From Lentibacter algarum (lineage in GTDB: Bacteria; Pseudomonadota; Alphaproteobacteria; Rhodobacterales; Rhodobacteraceae), in NCBI RefSeq assembly GCF_018860975.1, contig NZ_JAHKQI010000002.1, positions 353,068 to 417,067 of the forward strand: a stretch of 64,000 nt of DNA. Direction: 5' to 3'. A program made the position numbers and the translations under genes. Of this stretch, positions 56,948 through 64,000 are shown piece after piece. The notes beneath the pieces were generated by a model that was given only the letters and a program-made list of their open reading frames with translations, was not told the DNA's origin and made no database searches. Numbering within the stretch: position 1 is the stretch's first letter; each line of letters starts with the position of its first letter.

Positions 56948-58150
56948 ATGACCCGTCCAGCTAGCTTTGCCACCCGCGCTATTCACCACGCCTATGATCC
57001 GATGCAAAACGAAGGAGCGCTAACGCCGCCTCTGCACCTGACTTCGACCTTTGCCTTTGAGACTGCCGAGGCTGGTGGCGAGATGTTCGCAGGTGAGCGG
57101 CAGGGGCATGTCTACGGCCGAGTTTCGAACCCGACCTGCGATTTGTTGGAGCGTCGCATTGCCACGTTGGAGGGGGCCGAGGCTGGCTTGGCGCTTGCCA
57201 GTGGCATGGGCGCGATTACCGCCGTACTATGGACGCTGCTCTCGCCAGGTGACGAAGTGATTGTAGATAAAACTGTATATGGCTGCACCTTTGCCTTCAT
57301 GCAGCATGGGCTGGCAAAATGGGGGATCACGATCACCCATATAGACATGACCGATCCGGAAAAACTACGCGTAGCAATCTCCGACAAAACCCGTGTCGTC
57401 TATTTCGAAACCCCGGCTAACCCAAATATGCGGCTGGTGGATATCGCGGCCACGGCCGAGATTGCCCACGCAGCGGGTGCGCAGGTGGTCGTCGACAACA
57501 CCTATGCCACGCCTTACCTGACACGCCCGATTGAGAGGGGCGCCGATATTGTTGTGCATTCTGCCACCAAATACCTTGGCGGTCATGGCGATGTGGTGGC
57601 CGGGCTGGTTGCAGGCAGTGCAGAGCAGGTTGCCGAAATCCGGTTGGTGGGTATGAAAGATATGACCGGCGCGGTGATGGCTCCGTTCAACGCGATGTTG
57701 ATCTTGCGCGGGCTAAAAACGCTGGCGCTGCGTATGGATCGCCACTGCGCCTCAGCCCGTGTCGTTGCCGAATTCCTGGAAGGGCACTCTGCAGTAAAGG
57801 CCGTGTATTTCCCGGGGTTGGAAAACTCCCCCCAGCAGAAGCTGGCAGAGCAGCAAATGGATCAACCCGGCGCAATGATCGCGTTTGAAATCGATGACGG
57901 TATGTCTGGGGGCATTGCCTTTATGAACAGGCTGAAGATGATCCAGCGAGCGGTCTCGTTGGGCGATGCTGAGACACTGATCCAGCATCCGGCTTCGATG
58001 ACCCACTCTACTTACACGCCCGAGGAACGCGCCGAACATGATATCAGCGACGGTTTGATCCGCCTGTCCGTGGGGCTGGAAGAGGTCGAGGACATCCTTG
58101 CCGATCTGGAGCAAGCCCTGCCAATGCCGGAACGCCATGCAGCCGAATAA
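56948..58150 (+). CDS. mdeA: Methionine gamma-lyase
   Basis: 400 residues, PLP-dependent Cys/Met metabolism family. It splits methionine to methanethiol, ammonia and 2-oxobutyrate. PLP features include ASGMGAITAVLWTLL and the lysine in VVHSATKYLGGHGDVVAGLV. The block TVYGCTFAFMQHGLAKWG includes the cysteine (residue 113 here) that corresponds to the lyase-specific Cys116 of P. putida MGL, which separates it from cystathionine enzymes. ATG 56948 has AGGAG 8 nt upstream; ATG 56924 is less likely. The next gene begins 11 bp later. Confidence 0.88.
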   Translation: MTRPASFATRAIHHAYDPMQNEGALTPPLHLTSTFAFETAEAGGEMFAGERQGHVYGRVSNPTCDLLERRIATLEGAEAGLALASGMGAITAVLWTLLSPGDEVIVDKTVYGCTFAFMQHGLAKWGITITHIDMTDPEKLRVAISDKTRVVYFETPANPNMRLVDIAATAEIAHAAGAQVVVDNTYATPYLTRPIERGADIVVHSATKYLGGHGDVVAGLVAGSAEQVAEIRLVGMKDMTGAVMAPFNAMLILRGLKTLALRMDRHCASARVVAEFLEGHSAVKAVYFPGLENSPQQKLAEQQMDQPGAMIAFEIDDGMSGGIAFMNRLKMIQRAVSLGDAETLIQHPASMTHSTYTPEERAEHDISDGLIRLSVGLEEVEDILADLEQALPMPERHAAE

Positions 58151-58161
58151 GGAATAGCGCC

Positions 58162-60558
58162 ATGCGTCCTGATCTGACCCATCTGAAAACCATTGAACAG
58201 CGCCTGCTGTGGTTGTCGCATTGGATGATCCATCACGCCAATCACGTGCGGCCCAAGGTGGACGGGATCAAAGTCGGCGGTCATCAGGCCTCGTCGGCGT
58301 CGATGGTATCGATCATGACTGCGCTTTACTTCTCGACGCTGAAGCCAGAGGATCGAATGGCTGTGAAACCCCATGCCTCGCCGATATTCCACGCGATGCA
58401 GTATCTCATGGGCAACCAGACGCGCGAGAAGATGGAAAACTTCCGCGGGTTCGGTGGTGTGCAATCCTACCCCAGCCGCACCAAGGATATCGACGATGTG
58501 GATTTCTCAACCGGTTCGGTGGGATTGGGTGTGGCGATCACGTCCTTTGCTTCCATCATTCAGGATTATATCAAAGCCAAAAGCTGGGGAGGCGATGCCC
58601 CGATGGGCCGCATGGTCGCATTGGTGGGCGATGCAGAATTGGATGAGGGCAATATATACGAAGCCTTGCAAGAGGGCTGGAAGAACGATCTGCGCAACAC
58701 ATGGTGGGTGATCGACTATAACCGCCAATCGCTCGACGGGATCGTGCGTGAAGGGCTTTTCGAGCGTCTCGAGAAGATTTTTGATGCCTTCGGTTGGGAC
58801 GTGGTGCGGATCAAACATGGTGCTTTGCAGCGAGCGGCATTCCAGGAACCGGCCGGAGACAAATTGCGTGACTGGATCGACGCTTGCCCGAACCAGGAAT
58901 ACTCGGCGTTGACTTACATGGGCGGGGCTGTTTGGCGCAAACGGCTTTTGGATGATCTGGGGGATCAGGGCGACGTCAGCGCATTGATTGAACGGCGCAG
59001 CGACGATGAACTGGCCGAATTGATGGAGAACCTCGGAGGCAACTGCGTCGAGACTATGGCCGATACGTTCAATGCCATCGACCATGACCGCCCGACCTGT
59101 TTCCTTGCGTATACAATAAAAGGCTGGGGCACGCCGATCGCAGGCCACAAGGACAACCACGGCGGGCTGATGAGCAAAACTCAGTTTGCCGATTGGCAGG
59201 CTCATATGGGCGTTGCAAAAGGGGAGGAATGGGAGCTGATGGCAACCGTTCCAGACGAAGCGGCCCTGCGTGATTTTCTGACGGATGTGCCGTTCTTTGC
59301 CAAGGGCACGCGTCGCTATCACGATGACAAGCTGGCGGTCCCGGTTATTGACATCGACACCTCGCGCGAGATTTCAACCCAAATGGCGTTCGGTAAGATT
59401 CTTGATGACTTGTCCAAGGGTGACAGTGAACTGGCCGCGCGGATCGTCACCACATCACCGGATGTTACTGGCACCACCAGTCTCGGCCCTTGGGTGAACC
59501 GCCGCAAGCTTTTTGCTCGCGCGGAGCAAGCAGATGCATTTATAGAGAATCGTATCCCTTCCACCGCGAAATGGGAATTTACGCCCAAAGGTCAGCACAT
59601 AGAACTGGGCATTGCGGAGATGAACCTCATGTTGCTGCTGGGAGCTGCTGGCTTGAGCCACAGCATTTTTGGCAAACGGCTGATCCCCATCGGAACGGTT
59701 TATGATCCCTTCGTGGCGCGCGGGCTCGATGCGTTGAACTATGCCTGTTATCAGGACGCACGTTTCATCCTTGTGGGCACACCTTCCGGCGTAACGTTGG
59801 CGCCCGAGGGCGGCGCACACCAATCTGTGGGCTCGCCACTGATCGGGATGTCTCAGGATGGGCTGGCATCGTTTGAACCCGCCTTTGCAGACGAGTTGGC
59901 CGTGATCATGCAATGGGCTTTCGACTATCTACAGCGCGATGGCGAGGACGACCCGGATGAGCGGACATGGTTGCGCGATGAAACCGGGGGATCGGTCTAT
60001 CTGCGTATGACCACCAATCCGATTGAGCAGCCTGGGAAACGGAGGGATGAGGATTTCCGTCAAGGTGCCATCGATGGGGCCTATTGGCTCCGCAAGCCGG
60101 GGCCGAATTGTGAAGTGGTCATTGCTTATCAGGGAGCCGTTGCGCCGGAAGCGATCAAAGCAGCGGGTATAATCGGTGAAGCGAGGCGCGATGTCGGCGT
60201 TCTCGCCGTAACGTCGGCAGACCGGCTGAACGCCGGTTGGACTGCGGCGCAACGGGCTCGCTCACGGGGAAACAAGGCAGCGCAAGCCCATATTGAAACC
60301 CTGATGACCGACTTGCCACCGCATTGCAAGGTCATCACCGTCATCGATGGTCATCCCGCAACGTTGTCATGGCTCGGCAGTGTTCAGGGGCATCAGACGG
60401 TTCCGTTGGGGGTCGAGCATTTTGGCCAAACTGGGACCATCGCTGATCTCTATCGCCACCACGGCATTGACGCGGCTGCCATCGTGGAACGGGTGAATGG
60501 TTTGACGGTCGGGAAAGAACTGAACCAAAGCATTCCGGATACGCACACCTACAACTGA
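58162..60558 (+). CDS. mdeB: 2-Oxobutyrate/pyruvate dehydrogenase E1 component-like (MdeB-like)
   Basis: 798 residues, homodimeric AceE-type E1. The thiamine diphosphate motif is GDAELDEGN (156-164) with DYNRQSLDG about 25 residues on. The C-terminal transketolase-like part has FGKRLIPIGTVYDPFVARGL and VGTPSGVTLAPEGGAHQSVG. In P. putida mdeB lies after mdeA and encodes an E1-like 2-oxobutyrate decarboxylating enzyme. The same order and 11-bp gap here support that role. No E2 or E3 genes are near, so it would borrow those of the housekeeping complexes. Confidence 0.85.
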   Translation: MRPDLTHLKTIEQRLLWLSHWMIHHANHVRPKVDGIKVGGHQASSASMVSIMTALYFSTLKPEDRMAVKPHASPIFHAMQYLMGNQTREKMENFRGFGGVQSYPSRTKDIDDVDFSTGSVGLGVAITSFASIIQDYIKAKSWGGDAPMGRMVALVGDAELDEGNIYEALQEGWKNDLRNTWWVIDYNRQSLDGIVREGLFERLEKIFDAFGWDVVRIKHGALQRAAFQEPAGDKLRDWIDACPNQEYSALTYMGGAVWRKRLLDDLGDQGDVSALIERRSDDELAELMENLGGNCVETMADTFNAIDHDRPTCFLAYTIKGWGTPIAGHKDNHGGLMSKTQFADWQAHMGVAKGEEWELMATVPDEAALRDFLTDVPFFAKGTRRYHDDKLAVPVIDIDTSREISTQMAFGKILDDLSKGDSELAARIVTTSPDVTGTTSLGPWVNRRKLFARAEQADAFIENRIPSTAKWEFTPKGQHIELGIAEMNLMLLLGAAGLSHSIFGKRLIPIGTVYDPFVARGLDALNYACYQDARFILVGTPSGVTLAPEGGAHQSVGSPLIGMSQDGLASFEPAFADELAVIMQWAFDYLQRDGEDDPDERTWLRDETGGSVYLRMTTNPIEQPGKRRDEDFRQGAIDGAYWLRKPGPNCEVVIAYQGAVAPEAIKAAGIIGEARRDVGVLAVTSADRLNAGWTAAQRARSRGNKAAQAHIETLMTDLPPHCKVITVIDGHPATLSWLGSVQGHQTVPLGVEHFGQTGTIADLYRHHGIDAAAIVERVNGLTVGKELNQSIPDTHTYN

Positions 60559-60753
60559 GGTTTTGTGACCAATACCGTGGCTGTGATTGGCGGTTCACCG
60601 CCCTTATTGCAGATCGACGCGATCGGCCCTAAGCGGACATTGAGCGTCACAATTGACGCTGCAATGCAGCTTCCCAAAAGCGGACCTTACGCGCCATTCG
60701 CTTGGGTGATGGTTATGTCAAGTGCAGGACTGCATTCCACATCCAAAGTTATA

Positions 60754-61584
60754 TCAGCTAAATCTGAACTTATGGCGAGTTTCAGCCTTTTCCGATTGGT
60801 CAGCGCACAAATCAAATGCCTTTGCGAGGGTACCTTTAGAGAAAATAGAGCCTATATCCTCATATGAGAACAAAGAAGCAGTTGAATGCGTGTATATCTG
60901 ACCGTCATGTGAAACTATCGGATAATTAAGTCGACGAGTGTGCTTTCGAACAAATTCAATATCAAAAGAGGCTTTGAAAGAAGATATTTCGTCTTTAACA
61001 GTGGTCAGGTCGGCAATACTGCAGGACCATTTATTGCCTATGTCTGGTTGGCTCGAGGGCTCCCAATACTCGTATATGCTCCAAATTCTCGGCCCAAATG
61101 GCGATACACATTCGAGTATCCCCCGCATGCTCGAGATGTTCTCTGGATTTAAGAACGTATTAAATTTGAGCGGAACATCGTTACTTGATAACCAAGCAGC
61201 AAAATTTGTGACTGCCTCAAAATTCCGCCTGTCGCCTCGAACCGAGGCGTGAACGGTCGAATCAGCGCCGTCAATCGGAAGCCCGACCAAGTCAACAAAT
61301 TTTGGAATCCAAGACAATGAACTCTCTTTTCTGTGGAACCCGACCGCGTTTGTATCCAGATGAACGAATGCTCCTCCGGACTTCGAAATGCTCACCAATT
61401 GTTCGACAAAACTATAGCTTGATGGATCGCCTCCACCAAATGTGATGTAGTCAACGCCATAGTTCAAAAGCTCTTCCGTCACTTTCACACAAACTGAAGG
61501 TTCGGGTGCTGACCCACCAAAGGAAATATAGCACCAAGGGCATTTAAGAGAGCAACGATGCTCAAAATTGAAGACGGCCCTCAC
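60754..61584 (-). CDS. Radical SAM protein with viperin-like layout
   Basis: 276 residues. The cluster motif CSLKCPWC has cysteines at 11, 15 and 18 and ITFGGGDPSS (about 47-56) is the SAM-binding GGE-type motif. Downstream, VDLVGLPIDGADSTVHASVR, PLKFNTFLNPENISSMRGIL, GPRIWSIYEYW and the C-terminal YPIVSHDGQIYTHS fall in the same order and spacing as the ID, KINT, RWKvfQ and VDPxGRFF elements I recall for prokaryotic viperins. No SPASM or B12 domain is seen. The product could be a modified nucleotide, but that is inference. It overlaps the upstream membrane-protein gene by 4 bp; base composition is AT-rich, unlike the main chromosome. Confidence 0.7.
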   Translation of the reverse strand: MRAVFNFEHRCSLKCPWCYISFGGSAPEPSVCVKVTEELLNYGVDYITFGGGDPSSYSFVEQLVSISKSGGAFVHLDTNAVGFHRKESSLSWIPKFVDLVGLPIDGADSTVHASVRGDRRNFEAVTNFAAWLSSNDVPLKFNTFLNPENISSMRGILECVSPFGPRIWSIYEYWEPSSQPDIGNKWSCSIADLTTVKDEISSFKASFDIEFVRKHTRRLNYPIVSHDGQIYTHSTASLFSYEDIGSIFSKGTLAKAFDLCADQSEKAETRHKFRFS

Positions 61585-62423
61585 TCGCGCGTCTCTTGCG
61601 CCTTAGGCTTGTCACGTTTTTTACCTTCCATCCAGCTATCGAGGGTAATCGAGTTCTCCCAAAGTGTCTCAAAATGTTTGTTGAGCATCTCAAAGTGGCT
61701 AATCCCCTCAGTTGGCAACATTGACCTAAACTTCATGCAGAGGAACAGGTTTGAAATCCTTCCTCCATCCATCGCCACATGATACGGGTCAAAATATGCG
61801 ACTTCATGGGACAAAAAGACTGTACAGCTCATTCCAGTGCGAGCGAAGCGAACTTGGAAGTCTGGATGCGACTCTGCGGTCCTAATGATGTCCTCGAGGG
61901 GCAATTTGCTATCCGCTCCCTCATTACCGTTATTTAATTTGTTTCTGAAGGATTTTTCGGACGAATTCGGGTCAAGAAGAATAATCTTAACAGGTATCCC
62001 TTTTTCAAGGCGCTTCTGAACATATTTCCAGTGACGATTGACACCCCGAGACAGGTACGAAGCACCAGAGTTAGCGGCCAACTTAATGATCTGCGCTTCT
62101 TCAATTGTGTCTTGGGTGTCAGAATTTCTGCGACTTTTGTCCACCCGGCGTTGCATGTTGTATGTGTCTTCTAGCCCATATGACATTAGTGAATCGGCGA
62201 TACGATCTGAGAGGCGAGAGTGCGCCAGTAGAGCTACTCTGTGTCCAGACGTGCCGACGACACGAACCACTAAATAGATTGCTAACGCGACGGCCATGAC
62301 GATTAGGTAGGTTCTCCCCTCCACCTTCTCGTAACTCAGAAGGTAGTTAGCTCCGAAACTAGCTAGCCCGAATAAAATGACATCTAGTAGCAACATGAGT
62401 TGAAATAGTGGACGTCTGCGCAT
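61581..62423 (-). CDS. Two-TM membrane protein with DUF5919/PLD-like cytoplasmic domain
   Basis: 280 residues. Two transmembrane helices (about 8-29 and 37-56) form an N-terminal hairpin, so the remaining ~220 residues should face the cytoplasm. From about 105: IIKLAANSGASYLSRG, then GIPVKIILLDPNSSEKSFRN (142-161) and VAYFDPYHVAMDGGRISN, a pattern like the phospholipase D-like fold of DUF5919. No HxKx4D catalytic motif was found, so hydrolysis is doubtful; it may sense a ligand. It is the first gene of a two-gene operon with the radical SAM gene (ATGA). It resembles membrane effectors of defence systems in build, by inference. Confidence 0.65.
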   Translation of the reverse strand: MRRRPLFQLMLLLDVILFGLASFGANYLLSYEKVEGRTYLIVMAVALAIYLVVRVVGTSGHRVALLAHSRLSDRIADSLMSYGLEDTYNMQRRVDKSRRNSDTQDTIEEAQIIKLAANSGASYLSRGVNRHWKYVQKRLEKGIPVKIILLDPNSSEKSFRNKLNNGNEGADSKLPLEDIIRTAESHPDFQVRFARTGMSCTVFLSHEVAYFDPYHVAMDGGRISNLFLCMKFRSMLPTEGISHFEMLNKHFETLWENSITLDSWMEGKKRDKPKAQETRE

Positions 62424-62923
62424 TTTTTCCCCTTTCAGATGTGGATGCGCACTCTCTGAAAGGTGGCAACTCGTCTACCAAAAAGCACGAGAAGGCCTCA
62501 ATCTCAAGTTGCGTTGACATTACATGTGGCCCTGACCCCAATTGGGACAAACTTCCATTTCAGTTCAGCGCCATTGAACTAAAATACGCTAACCCAATCG
62601 TTCTTATGGTACAATCTGAGTCATCTCGTTCGGCGGGATCTGCCCATTGTCGACATTGACCAACCCTTGGCCATGCTGCGGTGCGGCCGGTCAATCCGGA
62701 ATTTCGCTGTGAGAGTACTCCCGAGGGACGAATTGACCTCTTAGCGCGCTGGTGCAATATTTGCCGTTTTTTCGTTTTAATTCAAGCTGAGGATTCCGGA
62801 ACTTCCCGCCAACCACCCCGCCCAAAGCTGGTTTAAAGCTACGCAACAAGCTGCTACTATAATCGTAAGTGCGACTCAAAAAAATAGGTCCACGCCAACT
62901 ACTGTTTGTGGAGCCTAACAATC
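62424..62923. other. Intergenic region without recognisable gene
   Basis: About 500 bp between two divergently oriented AT-rich genes. ORFs of 63-83 codons overlap on both strands; none shows a family pattern or good SD. It should hold promoters for both the membrane-protein/radical SAM operon and the methyltransferase. Confidence 0.5.
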
Positions 62924-64000
62924 GTGCAAGACGAGAACATAAGATACGTCAGCTTGTACAGTGGCTGCGGAGGGCTCGACTTAGGATTTGAAATGGCTGG
63001 GTTCCACCAAGTTGGATCCTTCGATCATGACGCAACTGCGTTAGCTACACTTGAAAAGAACTTGGGTTCTCGAGCTTTGAACAAAGACCTGTCCGAACCA
63101 GATGGAGAGCTCATTGCCGTCGCGGCTGAAGCTGATGTTCTGATTGCGGGCCCACCCTGCCAAGGTTTCTCAACAGCCGGCAAAAACGACCCAAAAGATT
63201 ATCGAAACAACCATCTTGTGAATGTCGCCGAAATCGCTTCGCTAGCTCGTCCAAAAGTGGTTGTGATTGAGAATGTCAAAGGTTTGTTGAATCCGGCGAA
63301 CTCGCATCACTTTGAAAAGACGATAGGCACTTTGGAGAGCGCGGGATACTCAGTTGATTGGGCAATACATGATATCGCGGATTATGGTGTAGCCCAAACC
63401 CGGGTACGAGTTTTAATTGTTGCCGTTCTTGCTGACAAACCATTAGGATTGCAGCTAAAATGTAAAAAAAGGTTGTCCTTACGGGATGCGCTAAAGAACG
63501 TTGGATACCAAAATAATGTAGACAAGCCCACGTTGGAAAAAGGATGTGCCGATTTCCTTATCTCTGAAAAAATTGGACCGGGGCAAAAGCTATCAAATGT
63601 TCGGAGGGGACTAACGTCAGTCCATACTTGGGATATTCCAGACGTCTTCGGGCCTGTAAGTCAGAACGAAGTGTCGTTTCTTGAGACTATCGTTAAGCTC
63701 AGACGTCAAAGCCGTCGCCGAGACACTGGGGACGCCGATCCGGTTTCATATGATCTACTTCGAGAGTATTTTGGATGCAGTACAGACACGTTGGCAAAGT
63801 CTCTGCTGGAGAAAAAATATCTTCGTAAAGTTGATGGGTATTTGGATATAACTAACACATTCAACGGCAAGTATCGAAGACCGCGTTGGGACGGCCTTTC
63901 ACCAACTGTCGATACTCGGTTTGGGCAACATCGGTATTTTTTGCATCCCGACGAGCATCGGGGATTCTCCGTTCGGGAGGTGTCTAGCCCCCAATTTCAG
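62924..64000 (+). CDS. DNA (cytosine-5) methyltransferase, 3' end beyond the window
   Basis: Open from GTG 62924 to the window end, 359 codons seen, GGAG about 10 nt upstream. C5 methyltransferase motifs follow in order: motif I SLYSGCGGLDLGFEMAG (10-26), catalytic motif IV AGPPCQGFS with Cys79, motif VI VVIENVKG, motif VIII QTRVRVLIV, a target-recognition region, then motif IX RPRWDGLSPTVDTRFGQHRY and the start of motif X HPDEHRGFSVREVSSPQF. Only a short C-terminus is missing. Its partner, a restriction enzyme or other defence gene, may lie just outside. AT-rich composition matches the neighbouring pair. Confidence 0.93.
   Translation, partial: MQDENIRYVSLYSGCGGLDLGFEMAGFHQVGSFDHDATALATLEKNLGSRALNKDLSEPDGELIAVAAEADVLIAGPPCQGFSTAGKNDPKDYRNNHLVNVAEIASLARPKVVVIENVKGLLNPANSHHFEKTIGTLESAGYSVDWAIHDIADYGVAQTRVRVLIVAVLADKPLGLQLKCKKRLSLRDALKNVGYQNNVDKPTLEKGCADFLISEKIGPGQKLSNVRRGLTSVHTWDIPDVFGPVSQNEVSFLETIVKLRRQSRRRDTGDADPVSYDLLREYFGCSTDTLAKSLLEKKYLRKVDGYLDITNTFNGKYRRPRWDGLSPTVDTRFGQHRYFLHPDEHRGFSVREVSSPQFQ

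Noticed and set aside
60589..60602. Hairpin GGCGGT-TC-ACCGCC as terminator of the mde cassette
   Set aside because: The loop is only 2 nt and no T tract follows, so it was not listed as a terminator.
61581..62423. Active phospholipase D
   Set aside because: No HxKx4D motif occurs; the RHWKYVQKRL segment lacks the aspartate. Only the fold-type resemblance is kept.
62408..62659. 83-codon plus-strand ORF before the methyltransferase
   Set aside because: It overlaps the start of the membrane-protein gene, lacks an SD and shows no family pattern; it may be chance, though a small antitoxin-like gene cannot be excluded.

Overview
The window looks like a chromosomal stretch of a marine alphaproteobacterium of the Rhodobacteraceae (Roseobacter group). 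This rests on the gene complement: a GcvT-fused dimethylglycine dehydrogenase-like oxidoreductase next to an MttB-family gene, a TIGR02300 acidic protein, an MtaB/DapF pair, a SitABCD transporter behind a Mur-type operator, and many 4-bp ATGA start/stop overlaps. No rRNA, CRISPR array or intact insertion sequence was found. There are two tRNA genes, Lys(TTT) and Ala(GGC).

Layout. 1-3926: end of a branched-chain amino acid/amide ABC importer operon (livK'HMGF). 3927-7381: a gene-poor accessory patch with an IS3 orfA remnant, a Cys-rich secreted protein, an MtlR/HEPN-like protein and an ankyrin protein. 7382-9638: tRNA-Lys, dapF, mtaB. 9771-36380: a large surface-polysaccharide locus. It encodes GDP-fucose synthesis (manC, gmd, fcl), UDP-galactofuranose synthesis (glf), a UDP-sulfoquinovose synthase-like epimerase, six glycosyltransferase-type proteins, three sulfotransferase-type proteins, FkbM methyltransferases (one interrupted by two amber codons) and a KpsMT/KpsE-type export apparatus. 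Together they suggest a sulfated, fucose- and galactofuranose-containing capsule or exopolysaccharide. 36524-41544: two RTX proteins, a beta-propeller-like adhesin and a serralysin-type metalloprotease, with related C-terminal modules. 41598-47516: xdhC, a divergent promoter region with 12-bp iterons, then a DMGDH-like/MttB/TetR cluster for methylated amines. 47585-51022: sitABCD. 51155-55530: LysE exporter, AraC regulator, accA, GntR regulator, metalloprotease and TIGR02300 protein.

55638-64000 looks like an island joined to tRNA-Ala(GGC). It carries an mde cassette (Lrp-type regulator, methionine gamma-lyase, E1-type 2-oxobutyrate dehydrogenase). After that comes visibly AT-richer DNA with a translationally coupled pair: a two-TM membrane protein with a PLD/DUF5919-like domain and a radical SAM protein whose layout resembles prokaryotic viperins. 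A DNA cytosine-5 methyltransferase runs off the window edge. This last block is the best candidate for an undescribed system, possibly a defence module.
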